NCBI RefSeq assembly: GCF_947503875.1
Contig: NZ_CANNFH010000006.1
Coordinates: 62,001 to 126,000, forward strand
DNA: 64,000 bases
Origin: an uncultured Polaribacter sp.
Lineage (GTDB): Bacteria; Bacteroidota; Bacteroidia; Flavobacteriales; Flavobacteriaceae
Reading direction: 5' to 3'
Under the pieces are notes generated by a model, which searched no databases, was not told the DNA's origin, and saw nothing but the letters and a program-made list of their open reading frames with translations. Position 1 is the stretch's first letter; each line of letters begins with the position of its first letter. The position numbers and the translations under genes were made by a program. Below, one piece after another: positions 9,207 to 18,474 of the stretch.

Positions 9207-9330
9207 TTGTTTGCTTTGCAACAAAGAAAGCAGTAAACGCTCTTAAAACTCTATTAATACAATTGTAAAAAGTTGTTAAATAACTTTTTATTCACTTTTA
9301 AAAAAAGGAAATATTACAAAAAAAATAAAT

Positions 9331-9338
9331 TATTTTTG
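9331..9338 (+). promoter_or_regulatory. TAnnTTTG -7 element before pepE
   Basis: TATTTTTG ends four bases before the pepE ATG, the same near-leaderless spacing as idi. No -33 TTG at standard spacing. Confidence 0.4.
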
Positions 9339-9342
9339 ACTT

Positions 9343-10053
9343 ATGAAAAACATGATAATTGCAAGTACATCTACCGTTTTTGGCAGTGGATATTTAGAAT
9401 ACATTTTACCTACTTTAAAAGTTCATTTTAAAAATGTTAAAACACTACTTTTTATACCTTATGCAAGACCTAGTGGTATTTCTTATGCTTCTTATACAGC
9501 CATTGCAAAAAAGGCTTTTGTTACTATAGATATTAATGTTAAAGGTATACATGAATATGAAAACCCTAAAAATGCGGTTGTAAATGCTGAAGCTATTTTT
9601 ACAGGCGGTGGCAATACTTTTGAGTTGGTAAATCAACTTTATAAACAAGATATTGTTGGCAGTTTAAAGCAAGTTTTAGAGAGTGGCACACCTTATTTGG
9701 GTACAAGTGCAGGTAGTAATATTTGTGGGGTTTCTATGATGAATACTAATGATATGCCAATTGTATATCCACCAAGTTTTACAACTTTAGGTTGTCTACC
9801 TTTTAACATTAATGCACATTATTTAGATCCAGAAAAAGGTTCTAAACACATGGGGGAAACCCGTGAAACTAGAATAAAAGAGTTTCATGTTTTTAATGAT
9901 ACACCTGTGTTAGGTTTACGAGAAGGAAGTTGGTTAGAGGTAATAGGGGAAAACATCATTTTAAGAGGAAACCATTTAGCAAGATTATTTCAAAAAAACA
10001 AAAAAGCAAAAGAGTTGCAAATTGGAGCTTTAGATTGGAAAAATTTTGTGTAA
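9343..10053 (+). CDS. pepE: Peptidase E (alpha-aspartyl dipeptidase, S51)
   Basis: A 236-residue cytoplasmic serine peptidase that hydrolyses dipeptides with N-terminal aspartate. The nucleophile elbow is GTSAGSNI, with the serine in the position of the family GWSAGAN motif. Other family blocks are FTGGGNTFEL, TNDMPIVYPPSF, NINAHYLDPEK with the histidine, GETRETRIKEF and GLREGSWLEV, in the same order as E. coli PepE. Length is normal and no signal peptide is present. It stands alone, divergent from the secreted paralogue cluster and convergent with ribB. Confidence 0.92.
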   Translation: MKNMIIASTSTVFGSGYLEYILPTLKVHFKNVKTLLFIPYARPSGISYASYTAIAKKAFVTIDINVKGIHEYENPKNAVVNAEAIFTGGGNTFELVNQLYKQDIVGSLKQVLESGTPYLGTSAGSNICGVSMMNTNDMPIVYPPSFTTLGCLPFNINAHYLDPEKGSKHMGETRETRIKEFHVFNDTPVLGLREGSWLEVIGENIILRGNHLARLFQKNKKAKELQIGALDWKNFV

Positions 10054-10095
10054 TTTTTTCAACATTCCAACTTCATGCTTCCAACTTCAATATTA

Positions 10096-11241
10096 CTAAT
10101 ACTTCACATAATCTACAATTTCTAAACCATAACCAATCATACCAACACGTTTGGTTTGTTCTGAATTAGAAATTAATTTTAGTTTACTAATATTAAGGTC
10201 GTGTAATATTTGAGCACCAATTCCAAAATCTCTAGCATCCATTTTAATTTCTGGTGCTTTAATTTCTCCTTGTTCTTGGTTTTCTTTTAAAATTTTTAAC
10301 CTACTTAATAAGTTCTGCGATTGGTTTTGTTGATTTACAAAAATTATGGCACCCTTGCCTTCATCATTTATCACCTGAAACATTTGATCTAGTTTCTGAT
10401 CTGCATTATTGGTTAAAGTACCTAAAATATCATTATTTACTAAGGTAGAATTTACTCTAGTTAAAATGCTTTCTTCTTTGGTCCAAGAACCTTTGGTTAA
10501 GGCAATATGCACTTGGTTATTTGTAGTTTGTTGGTAGGCTCTTAAACGAAACTCACCAAAACGTGTAACAATATCAAAGTCTTCTTTTTTCTCAATTAAA
10601 GAGTCGTGCTCCATTCTGTAAGCCACTAAATCTTCAATAGAAACAATTTTAATATCAAATTTTTTAGCAACTTTTAATAACTCAGGTAAACGAGCCATTG
10701 AGCCATCTTCATTCATTATTTCTACAATAACTCCAGCAGGTTTTAAGCCTGCTAAACGTGCAAAATCTATAGCAGCTTCTGTATGGCCTGTTCTTCTTAA
10801 TACACCACCCGTTTTTGCTTTTAATGGAAAAATATGGCCAGGTCTAGCCAAATCGTGAGGTTTAGTGTTACTATCTATTAACGCATTTATGGTTAATGCT
10901 CTGTCTGATGCAGAAATACCTGTAGTAACGCCTTTGCCACGTAAATCTACAGAAACTGTAAATGCAGTTTCCATAGGATCTGTGTTGTTATTAACCATCA
11001 TGCCTAATTCTAGCTCTTTACAGCGTTTTTCTGTAAGCGGAGCACAAATTAAACCACGACCGTGAGTTGCCATAAAATTAATCATATCTGGCGTAACTTT
11101 TTCTGCAGCAGCTAAAAAATCGCCTTCGTTTTCTCTATTTTCATCATCTACAACAATAATTACTTTACCATTTCTAATATCTTCTATGGCTTCTGCAATA
11201 TTGTGTAATTGTGTTTTTGTGTTGCTAGATAAAGTTGTCAT
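10096..11241 (-). CDS. ribB: 3,4-dihydroxy-2-butanone-4-phosphate synthase with degenerate GTP cyclohydrolase II domain
   Basis: A 381-residue RibBA-type protein for riboflavin synthesis. The N-terminal half (to about residue 210) is an intact DHBP synthase with VDDENRENEGDF, FMATHGRGLICAPL, RPGHIFPL and RRTGHTEAAIDFARLAG. The C-terminal half aligns in outline with GTP cyclohydrolase II (RFGEFRLRAYQ, RDFGIGAQILHDL, GYGLEIVDYV), but the zinc site that normally reads EC..GD..G..RCDCG is VNSTLVNNDILGTLTNNAD, so all three cysteines are gone. It should make the four-carbon riboflavin precursor and not process GTP. The start lies seven bases after the LptF/LptG-type gene. Confidence 0.88.
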   Translation of the reverse strand: MTTLSSNTKTQLHNIAEAIEDIRNGKVIIVVDDENRENEGDFLAAAEKVTPDMINFMATHGRGLICAPLTEKRCKELELGMMVNNNTDPMETAFTVSVDLRGKGVTTGISASDRALTINALIDSNTKPHDLARPGHIFPLKAKTGGVLRRTGHTEAAIDFARLAGLKPAGVIVEIMNEDGSMARLPELLKVAKKFDIKIVSIEDLVAYRMEHDSLIEKKEDFDIVTRFGEFRLRAYQQTTNNQVHIALTKGSWTKEESILTRVNSTLVNNDILGTLTNNADQKLDQMFQVINDEGKGAIIFVNQQNQSQNLLSRLKILKENQEQGEIKAPEIKMDARDFGIGAQILHDLNISKLKLISNSEQTKRVGMIGYGLEIVDYVKY

Positions 11242-11247
11242 AATATT

Positions 11248-12693
11248 TTAATTGTCTTTTTTAGACTTGAATTTTTTAAAGAAATTACTAATTGGTTGTG
11301 TTATGGCATCTGTGTTAAAAATACCTTTGTCATTAGTAGCTCTTCTAGTTAATAAAATACCTAAAGGTACCATTACCATTGCAGAAATCCATGCACCTAA
11401 CAAAGAGGTTATAGAGCTTTCTTCTGCTAAGTTTTTACCCATAGTATTCCCAAAAAAGTAAATTACATAGATGGCTATTGCCAAAATCATGGGCAAACCA
11501 AAACCACCTTTTCTAATAATAGAACCTAATGGAGCTCCAATAAAAAAGAGTATCAAACAAGAAAAAGATAGCGCAATTCTTCCATAAAACTCAGAATCGA
11601 AAAAGTTTAACGTCTTTCTTTTCCATTTCATGGGTTTCATGTTGTTAGAAACATTGGTTAAAGCACTGTTTATTTTTGTGTTTGCACTATTAAGAATACT
11701 TATTTTATTGTCTAGCGTAAAGTTGTTTAAGATATTTAAGCTGTCTAGATTTTTGGGTATTAAAGAATCTTGATATTTATACAATAACTTTGCAGAGGAT
11801 AAAGAAGTAATTGTTGCGGCTCTGGATCTTAAGAGTTCATTATATGAATTTTTTAAAACAGGTATGGTATCACTAAGCTGATTTAAGGTTCGCATATTAT
11901 AATTGTTCTTTACTTTTTCATCTTCTAAAGCATCATTACCAACCAATTTAGAAATATCAATATTAAATTCGTATTCTTCAAATGTAGCCGAAGAAGCAGG
12001 CATTTTTTTTCTTTTAGCTGTTGTTCTAGCCATTCTTGTATGGTCTTCATAATAATAACCATCGTACAAAATAAAAGTCATATACCTACTGCCATCTTCT
12101 GAAACAATTTTACCACGTTCTGCAGTAATAACTTTTGTGTTACCATATCTACCACTTAAATCATAAATTAATACTTTTTTAAGTAGGTTTTCTTCTTCAC
12201 CATATTTTTCATCAAATTTAATTTGAAAACTTTCTAGATTGTTAAAACTGCCAGGAACCAAGGCTAGCGCAGGCTTTTTCTTTTTTATATTGTAGTATAA
12301 ATTACGCTGTTTAAAAACTGAGTAAGGAAAAATATTGTTTAAAAAAATAAAATTTACAGCACTTAGTAATAGGGTTAAAAATATTAATGGTCTTACCAGT
12401 CTTTGCAAAGAAACTCCTGCAGATTTTGCAGCTGCAAATTCATAGTTTTCGCCTAAACTACCCAAAGCCATAATGGATGATAAAAGTACGGCAATTGGTA
12501 AGGCTTGTGGCACAATCATTAACGTAGTGTAATACATTAGTTTAGCAATAAAAACAAAGCTAATTCCTTTACCAGCAATGTTTTCGAACATTTGCCAAAG
12601 AAATTGCATAACCAAGACAAAAAGCACAATTAAAAATGTAGCTATAAAAGGTCTTAAAAAAGTTTTTAAGATGTATTTATCTAAAATTTTCAT
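11248..12693 (-). CDS. LptF/LptG (YjgP/YjgQ) family permease
   Basis: A 481-residue inner-membrane protein of the lipopolysaccharide export permease family. It has the expected six helices: one after MKILDKYILKTFLRPF, two near residues 50-110, and three at the C-terminus (IALSFSCLILFFIGAPLG, LPMILAIAIYVIYFFGN, LLGAWISAMVMVP). The large periplasmic domain between them is residues 120-370. LptF/G pull LPS out of the inner membrane with the LptB ATPase; only one such permease gene is present here, so F or G cannot be assigned. ribB starts seven bases downstream. Confidence 0.87.
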   Translation of the reverse strand: MKILDKYILKTFLRPFIATFLIVLFVLVMQFLWQMFENIAGKGISFVFIAKLMYYTTLMIVPQALPIAVLLSSIMALGSLGENYEFAAAKSAGVSLQRLVRPLIFLTLLLSAVNFIFLNNIFPYSVFKQRNLYYNIKKKKPALALVPGSFNNLESFQIKFDEKYGEEENLLKKVLIYDLSGRYGNTKVITAERGKIVSEDGSRYMTFILYDGYYYEDHTRMARTTAKRKKMPASSATFEEYEFNIDISKLVGNDALEDEKVKNNYNMRTLNQLSDTIPVLKNSYNELLRSRAATITSLSSAKLLYKYQDSLIPKNLDSLNILNNFTLDNKISILNSANTKINSALTNVSNNMKPMKWKRKTLNFFDSEFYGRIALSFSCLILFFIGAPLGSIIRKGGFGLPMILAIAIYVIYFFGNTMGKNLAEESSITSLLGAWISAMVMVPLGILLTRRATNDKGIFNTDAITQPISNFFKKFKSKKDN

Positions 12694-12698
12694 TGCAT

Positions 12699-12706
12699 CA
12701 AAAGTA
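12699..12706 (-). promoter_or_regulatory. TAnnTTTG -7 element before the LptF/G-type gene
   Basis: The minus strand reads TACTTTTG five bases before the ATG at 12693. Another near-leaderless arrangement. No -33 TTG found. Confidence 0.4.
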
Positions 12707-12753
12707 CGCTCTTAAATGTAAATAGGCTACTAATATTTTACTAAAAGAAGATA

Positions 12754-13410
12754 TTAATCTATGGTATAGTTTTGCCCTAAAAATTTTTCTTTATTGAAGG
12801 TGAAAAAATTAGGAGACAAATCTTGATTCTTTTTAAACGTTGTAATTGTAAACGTGGTTTTAGAGCCATTTGCGCCGGTTTGAATTAGTTTGTAAATATG
12901 CTTTGTTTTCGCATCTATACCTAATTCAACCTGAACAATTTCAGAAGTACTATCTATAGGGTTTAAAGTTACATATTGTATGCTTCTACCTTTTGTGTTT
13001 TGCAACTTACCCATTACAAAATTATAACCTTCTTTATAAAAACTTAGAAGTTTAGATGGATATACGAAGCCATCATCTTCACCTAAATCTCCCTCAGTAA
13101 TAGAAACCTCTTTTTCATCGTTATTAATAATATGTAATCTCTTGCCATCATATAAAAAATGATTTCCTAAATAATTGAGCTTGTATTTCTCTCCTTGTAA
13201 ATTAATTTCGCCTCTAATTGGTGGTTCATCACCTTCATTTATACCAGCATCTTCATTACTTAAAGTTTGGCTAAAGCCGATATACATATTTTTATAAGCA
13301 CCCATTTTTACAGAAACTTCATCTAACAAAGTTTTAGCTTCTTCTGAGTTTTGCGAAAAAGTAAGTGTGGTAAAAAATACAGTAATTACTAAAAATAATA
13401 TTTTTTTCAT
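12754..13410 (-). CDS. lolA: LolA-like outer-membrane lipoprotein carrier
   Basis: A 218-residue periplasmic protein with a signal peptide (MKKILFLVITVFFTTLTFSQ). The mature part shows the LolA beta-barrel pattern: KMGAYKNMYIGFSQTL, GEINLQGEKYKLNYLGNHFLYDGKRLHI, then the DGFVYPSKLLSFY region and TTFTITTFKKNQDLSPNFFTF. LolA shuttles lipoproteins from the inner to the outer membrane. The gene sits between ftsK and the LPS-permease gene in the same direction, an envelope block; ftsK ends 41 bases upstream. Confidence 0.8.
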   Translation of the reverse strand: MKKILFLVITVFFTTLTFSQNSEEAKTLLDEVSVKMGAYKNMYIGFSQTLSNEDAGINEGDEPPIRGEINLQGEKYKLNYLGNHFLYDGKRLHIINNDEKEVSITEGDLGEDDGFVYPSKLLSFYKEGYNFVMGKLQNTKGRSIQYVTLNPIDSTSEIVQVELGIDAKTKHIYKLIQTGANGSKTTFTITTFKKNQDLSPNFFTFNKEKFLGQNYTID

Positions 13411-13451
13411 AAGGTTAAAATTGTATGGCTCTTATTTTATTACATCAGAGG

Positions 13452-15962
13452 TTATGCGTTTTTTTCGTTTTCTAATAGTTGATCTAAAGCTACTAAATCT
13501 GATACTAAAACCTGCCTTGCTTTACTACCTTCAAAACCGCCAACAATGCCAGCAGCTTCTAGTTGGTCTATTAATCTACCAGCTCTATTATAGCCGAGCT
13601 TTAATTTACGCTGTAATAAAGATGCAGAACCTTGTTGTGCTGTAACAATAATTTCTGCAGCATCTTTAAACAGCTTGTCTCTATCTGCTATATCAACATC
13701 AATACTTATGCCATTTTCATCATCTACATACTCTGGTAATAAAAAGGCTTCTGAGTAGGCTTTTTGAGAGCCAATAAAGTCTGTAATTTTCTCAACTTCT
13801 GGTGTGTCTACAAATGCGCATTGTATTCTATTAATATCATTTCCTGCTGTATATAATAAATCTCCTCTACCAATTAATTGATCTGCACCACCAGCATCTA
13901 AAATTGTTCTAGAATCTATTTTAGAGGTTACTCTAAATGCTATTCTTGCAGGAAAGTTTGCTTTAATAATACCTGTAATTACATTTACAGATGGTCTTTG
14001 TGTGGCAACAATTAAGTGAATACCAATGGCTCTAGCTAATTGTGCTAATCTTGCAATTGGTGTTTCTACTTCTTTACCAGCAGTCATTATTAGATCTGCA
14101 AATTCATCAATAACCAAAACAATATAAGGTAAAAATTGATGCCCATCATTAGGGTTTAATTTACGTTTTTTAAATTTTGCATTGTATTCTTTTATATTAC
14201 GAACCATTGCCGCTTTTAGCAAATCGTAACGATTGTCCATTTCTATACAAAGTGAATTTAAGGTATGTACAACTTTGGTAGTGTCTGTAATAATTGCCTC
14301 TTCTACATCTGGTAATTTTGCCAAATAATGGCGCTCTATCTTATTAAATAAAGTAAGTTCTACTTTTTTAGGATCTACTAAAATAAACTTAACTTCTGCT
14401 GGGTGTTTTTTATACAAAAGTGATGTTAGAACTGCATTTAAACCAACAGATTTACCTTGCCCAGTTGCACCCGCCATTAGTAAGTGTGGCATTTTAGCTA
14501 AATCTACCACAAAGGTTTCATTAGAGATGGTTTTACCTAAAGCAATAGGCAATTCCATTGGCGATTCTTGAAATTTCTTAGAAGAAATTACAGAGTGCAT
14601 AGATACAATTGTAGATTTTTTATTAGGTACTTCTATACCAATAGTTCCTTTACCAGGTATAGGCGCAATAATTCTAATACCTAAAGCAGAAAGAGATAAG
14701 GCAATATCATCTTCTAGGTTTTTAATTTTAGAAATTCTAATACCTGCTTCTGGTACAATTTCATACAATGTAATAGTTGGCCCTACAGTTGCTTTAATTT
14801 CTGCAATACCAATTTTATAATTTTTTAAAGTTTCTACAATTCTATCTTTGTTTGCCTCTAATTCTTCAGGATCAATAGAAATAGTTTCGTTGTACTGTTT
14901 TAGTAAATTAAAAGTTGGAAATTTAAAATTAGCCAATTCTAAAGTGGGGTCAAATTCACCAAAATCTTTTACCAATTGGTCTGCTAAGTTTTTAGTAGCG
15001 TGTTCTTCATCTCTATTTATAGCCACATCTATTTCTACCTCGAGTTCAGTTACTTCTTCTTGTGCTTCGTTAATTGGTTCTTCAATTACTAAATCTGTTT
15101 TTAAAATAGGTGCTTTAACTTCTGGTTTTGTAGTTTCTACTTTTAATTTTATGCTGTCTTTACTTTCAGAGACATCAGAATGTTTTGTAATCGTTGGTTT
15201 TAAATCAATAATCGATTTTTCAAATGTAGATTTTTCCTCTGTTTTTAAAGGAGTATTTGTATTTGAACTTGACGTTTCTGTTTTTGGTTGTGTTGTTATT
15301 TCAGGAATTACAGTTTCCTTTTCTTTAGTAGAATCTTCTTTCTTTTTATTTGCTAAGGCGATTCTATTTTGTTTTAGTTTTTCTAAAAAGCTATCAAAAG
15401 TAACCTTATAACGCAATACCATATAAGTTATAAAAAAGAAAATAAGGGCAATAATTAAACCAGTTTTACCAATAAATGTTTGTAAAAAATCATTAATTTC
15501 AAAACCAACGGTACCAGATAATAAAGCATATTTTTTATTTACAAAACCTAGTGTTACAGATAACCATAACATGGCTACCAAGCCCCAATTCCATGATACA
15601 ATTATTTTAGATAGTTTTTTTTGAACTAAAGTGGATAAACCTGTGTAAAAAAGTTGAAAGCATAAAATAAAAGCAGCAATACCAAAACCTTTATAAATGA
15701 AGAAGTGACTCAAATTAGCCCCAAATTTACCCAACAAATTACTGCTTTTAACTTGTTTGTTAGTTAATTCTGTTAAGGTACTGTGGTCTTCTTGCCAATT
15801 AAAGAAAAAAGAGATAAAGGCGATACATAAAAAAACAGCAAAACACATTAGAAAAAAACCCGAAATAGTTTTTGCTTGTTTGGTTTTTAAAAAAGCGAAA
15901 AATGGACTTTTCTCTCCATTATTTTCTGCTGGTTTTATGGTGCTAGGTTTTCTTTTAGCCAT
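13452..15962 (-). CDS. ftsK: FtsK/SpoIIIE DNA translocase
   Basis: An 836-residue division-linked DNA pump that clears chromosomes from the septum and delivers dif sites to the XerCD recombinase. About four transmembrane helices lie in residues 30-190, followed by an acidic and Ser/Thr-rich linker (about 200-330). The motor has the alpha domain (LEDDIALSLSALGIRIIAPIPGKG), Walker A GATGQGKSVGLN with the lysine at residue 504, and Walker B IVLVIDEFADL. The C-terminal winged-helix gamma domain (SASLLQRKLKLGYNRAGRLID) reads the orienting sequences. Complete and normal in length for the phylum. Confidence 0.95.
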   Translation of the reverse strand: MAKRKPSTIKPAENNGEKSPFFAFLKTKQAKTISGFFLMCFAVFLCIAFISFFFNWQEDHSTLTELTNKQVKSSNLLGKFGANLSHFFIYKGFGIAAFILCFQLFYTGLSTLVQKKLSKIIVSWNWGLVAMLWLSVTLGFVNKKYALLSGTVGFEINDFLQTFIGKTGLIIALIFFFITYMVLRYKVTFDSFLEKLKQNRIALANKKKEDSTKEKETVIPEITTQPKTETSSSNTNTPLKTEEKSTFEKSIIDLKPTITKHSDVSESKDSIKLKVETTKPEVKAPILKTDLVIEEPINEAQEEVTELEVEIDVAINRDEEHATKNLADQLVKDFGEFDPTLELANFKFPTFNLLKQYNETISIDPEELEANKDRIVETLKNYKIGIAEIKATVGPTITLYEIVPEAGIRISKIKNLEDDIALSLSALGIRIIAPIPGKGTIGIEVPNKKSTIVSMHSVISSKKFQESPMELPIALGKTISNETFVVDLAKMPHLLMAGATGQGKSVGLNAVLTSLLYKKHPAEVKFILVDPKKVELTLFNKIERHYLAKLPDVEEAIITDTTKVVHTLNSLCIEMDNRYDLLKAAMVRNIKEYNAKFKKRKLNPNDGHQFLPYIVLVIDEFADLIMTAGKEVETPIARLAQLARAIGIHLIVATQRPSVNVITGIIKANFPARIAFRVTSKIDSRTILDAGGADQLIGRGDLLYTAGNDINRIQCAFVDTPEVEKITDFIGSQKAYSEAFLLPEYVDDENGISIDVDIADRDKLFKDAAEIIVTAQQGSASLLQRKLKLGYNRAGRLIDQLEAAGIVGGFEGSKARQVLVSDLVALDQLLENEKNA

Positions 15963-15992
15963 TAATACTTTAGGTATTTAAAATCTATTTTG

Positions 15993-16373
15993 CTAAAATA
16001 ACAAATTGATTTTTGGAATATAAATAAAACCTGCAATAATTAAAGAAATAATTGCGGCAAAGGTGGGTGCACCTGCCGCAATATCTTTTATAGAACCAAT
16101 TTTTACGTGGAAATCTGGGTGAATAAAATCTGCAATTTCTTCTATTGCAGTATTTAAAGCTTCTGCAACTAATACCAAACCAATGGCTAAAAATTGGATC
16201 ATCCATTCTGTGCCAGAAATATTAAAATAAACACCGATAACAGTTGCAAAAACAGCAATACCTAGTTGTGCTTTAATACTATCTTCTTTAGTAATTAGTA
16301 ACCAAGCACCTCTAAAGGCAAACTTTAAGCTACGTATTCTACCTTTTAAAAAACCGTCTTTAGCGTTTTTCAT
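15993..16373 (-). CDS. dgkA: Diacylglycerol kinase family protein (probable undecaprenol/lipid kinase)
   Basis: A 126-residue integral membrane kinase of the small DgkA family, with three hydrophobic helices. The hallmark EALNTAIEEIADF holds the catalytic glutamates and is followed by KIGSIKDIAAGAP, the ATP-site region. Gram-positive relatives phosphorylate undecaprenol and E. coli DgkA acts on diacylglycerol; the substrate here is not decidable. The start is six bases after the tpx stop, so the two are cotranscribed. Confidence 0.88.
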   Translation of the reverse strand: MKNAKDGFLKGRIRSLKFAFRGAWLLITKEDSIKAQLGIAVFATVIGVYFNISGTEWMIQFLAIGLVLVAEALNTAIEEIADFIHPDFHVKIGSIKDIAAGAPTFAAIISLIIAGFIYIPKINLLF

Positions 16374-16379
16374 GTAATT

Positions 16380-16877
16380 TTAGATTGCTTTTAAGGCGTT
16401 TTCGTAGTTTGGTTCGTCTACAATTTCATTTACTTGCTCTGTATAAGTTACTGTACCGTTTTCATCTATAACAATAACCGCTCTAGAATGTAAAGGTGCC
16501 AGTGGGCCAGATGCAAAATCTAATTGGTAATCTTTACCAAAACTACCTATTGCAAAATCAGATAACATTACTACATTTTCTATACCTTCTGCACCGCAAA
16601 AACGTGCTTGTGCAAATGGTAAATCTTTAGAAATACATAAAACAACTGTATTTTTTAAACTAGCTGCTTTTTTATTAAACTCTCTAACAGAGGTTGCACA
16701 AGTACCTGTATCTATAGATGGAAAAATGTTTAAAACTATTTTTTTTCCAGAAAAATCTGCTAATGTTTTTTCACCTAGATCTACAGTTTTTAATGAAAAA
16801 TTTGGTGCTTTAGAGCCAACTTCTGGTAAGCTACCTATTGTTTGTATTGGGCCACCTTGTAATGTGATATTTGCCAT
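16380..16877 (-). CDS. tpx: Thiol peroxidase (2-Cys peroxiredoxin, Tpx)
   Basis: A 165-residue thioredoxin-fold peroxidase that reduces hydrogen peroxide and alkyl hydroperoxides using thioredoxin. The peroxidatic cysteine is in SIDTGTCATSVREF (TxxxC context) and the resolving cysteine in FAQARFCGAEG, as in atypical 2-Cys Tpx. PNFSLKTVDLGEK and LNIFPSIDTGTC match the family order. It is the first gene of a likely two-gene unit with dgkA. A TAnnTTTG promoter element lies 23 bases upstream. Confidence 0.93.
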   Translation of the reverse strand: MANITLQGGPIQTIGSLPEVGSKAPNFSLKTVDLGEKTLADFSGKKIVLNIFPSIDTGTCATSVREFNKKAASLKNTVVLCISKDLPFAQARFCGAEGIENVVMLSDFAIGSFGKDYQLDFASGPLAPLHSRAVIVIDENGTVTYTEQVNEIVDEPNYENALKAI

Positions 16878-16899
16878 AATTTTTATATTTTATTGAAAT

Positions 16900-16907
16900 C
16901 AAAAGTA
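16900..16907 (-). promoter_or_regulatory. TAnnTTTG -7 element before tpx
   Basis: The minus strand reads TACTTTTG with a 22-base gap to the tpx start codon. No -33 TTG seen. Confidence 0.45.
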
Positions 16908-16976
16908 CTTATTTTTCTTTTAAAAAATAAGTAAGAAATGATAAGTTCTTCCCAAAAATATTGCAACTTTAATATC

Positions 16977-16984
16977 TATATTTG
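16977..16984 (+). promoter_or_regulatory. TAnnTTTG -7 element before the MATE gene
   Basis: TATATTTG lies 24 bases before the TTG start codon at 17008 and supports that start. A TTG at 16961 is too close (13 bases) to be a standard -33 element. Confidence 0.45.
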
Positions 16985-17007
16985 CACAAAATTAAAAACT
17001 ATTTTTA

Positions 17008-18432
17008 TTGCAACTTTGTCTTTATACATCAGAATTTAAACAGAATTGGCAACTTGCCGCACCTGTAATGCTAGGCATGCTAGGGCACACCTTTGTTAGT
17101 TTTATAGATAATATTATGGTTGGGCAATTGGGTACTGCAGAGTTAGCTGCCGTTTCTTTGGGAAATAGTTTTATGTTTATTGCCATGTCTATAGGTATTG
17201 GTTTTTCTACAGCTATTACACCTTTAATAGCAGAGGCAGATACTTCTAATAATTTACAGCAAGCAAAAAATGTTTATAAAAGTGGTTTGTTATTATGTAC
17301 AAGTTTGGGTATACTTCTTTTTTTAGGTATTTATTTTGCCAAACCTTTATTGTATTTAATGGAACAACCTAAAGAGGTGGTAGATTTGGCTTTGCCTTAC
17401 TTAGATTTAGTTGCATTTTCTTTAATTCCGCTTATTATTTTTCAGGCAATAAAGCAATTTAGTGATGGTATGTCTATGACAAAATATCCTATGTATGCTA
17501 CCTTGTTAGCCAACATTATTAATGTAGGTTTGAATTATGTTTTAATTTTTGGAAAATTTGGTTTTCCAGAAATGGGTATTGTGGGCGCAGCTTATGGTAC
17601 ACTTGTTTCTAGAGTTGTTATGGTAATTTATCTGTGGACGTATTTACGTTTCAAAGAAAGATCTGTAAAAATTGTAAAAAACATTAAATTCTTTGTTGTA
17701 GATATTGTTTCTATAAAAACAATAACAAATTTAGGAGCATTAAGTGCCATGCAAATGTTTTTTGAAGTTGCTATTTTTACTGCAGCTATTTGGTTGAGTG
17801 GTTTGTTGGGGAAAAATCCGCAGGCGGCAAATCAAATTGCACTAAACTTGGCTTCTATGACTTTTATGGTTGCTATGGGTCTAAGTGTGGCTTCTATGAT
17901 TAGAGTCGGCAATCAAAAAGGACTAAAAAATTATAAAGAACTACGTAGAATAGCTTTTTCTATTTTTTTATTAGGTACTATTTTTGCTTTTGTCTTTGCA
18001 ATTTTCTTTTTTATTTTTCATAAAAGTTTACCAAATATTTATGTAGATTTAAACGATACTGTGAATTATTATGATAATATTGAGGTGGTAAAAATAGCCT
18101 CTAAATTATTATTAGCTGCTGCATTTTTTCAAATTACAGATAGCATACAAGTTATTGTTTTAGGCGCTTTAAGAGGTTTACAAGATGTAAAAATACCTAC
18201 TATTTTAACCTTTATTTCTTATTGGGTAGTTGGTTTTCCTATTTCTTATTATTTTGGTAAAGAAGAAATGTATGGTAGCTTTGGTATTTGGTTAGGTTTA
18301 TTGGCAGGGTTGTCTACGGCAGCTGTTTTACTTTTTATTCGTTTTAATTTGTTAACTTTAAAATTGATAAAAGAAAAAGAAGAGGAAACTAATTTTTTGC
18401 ACGCAGGTAAAAAATTAAATGAAATACAATAA
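17008..18432 (+). CDS. MATE-family multidrug/sodium antiporter
   Basis: A 474-residue inner-membrane exporter with about twelve helices in two MatE halves. The N-terminal half has NWQLAAPVMLGMLGHTFVSF and DNIMVGQLGTAELAAVSLGN, typical of the NorM/DinF clan; the second half repeats the pattern (PQAANQIALNLASMTFMVAMG). It would pump cationic compounds out in exchange for sodium or protons. The start codon is TTG: residues 3-20 align with how homologues begin, and the next in-frame ATG falls inside helix 1. A TAnnTTTG element sits 24 bases upstream. Confidence 0.9.
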   Translation: MQLCLYTSEFKQNWQLAAPVMLGMLGHTFVSFIDNIMVGQLGTAELAAVSLGNSFMFIAMSIGIGFSTAITPLIAEADTSNNLQQAKNVYKSGLLLCTSLGILLFLGIYFAKPLLYLMEQPKEVVDLALPYLDLVAFSLIPLIIFQAIKQFSDGMSMTKYPMYATLLANIINVGLNYVLIFGKFGFPEMGIVGAAYGTLVSRVVMVIYLWTYLRFKERSVKIVKNIKFFVVDIVSIKTITNLGALSAMQMFFEVAIFTAAIWLSGLLGKNPQAANQIALNLASMTFMVAMGLSVASMIRVGNQKGLKNYKELRRIAFSIFLLGTIFAFVFAIFFFIFHKSLPNIYVDLNDTVNYYDNIEVVKIASKLLLAAAFFQITDSIQVIVLGALRGLQDVKIPTILTFISYWVVGFPISYYFGKEEMYGSFGIWLGLLAGLSTAAVLLFIRFNLLTLKLIKEKEEETNFLHAGKKLNEIQ

Positions 18433-18474
18433 TTTTCGGCTGCGTTCGAGTTTATACAATTTAGATTTTTAGAA

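Noticed and set aside
9930..10169. 79-codon frame overlapping the end of pepE
   Set aside because: It runs through the pepE 3' end and the repeat-like spacer into ribB on the other strand, with no independent evidence.
14848..15411. 187-codon open frame opposite ftsK
   Set aside because: It is antisense to the serine/glutamate-rich linker of FtsK; its serine- and phenylalanine-rich translation is what a complement of such a linker gives. No motif or start signals.
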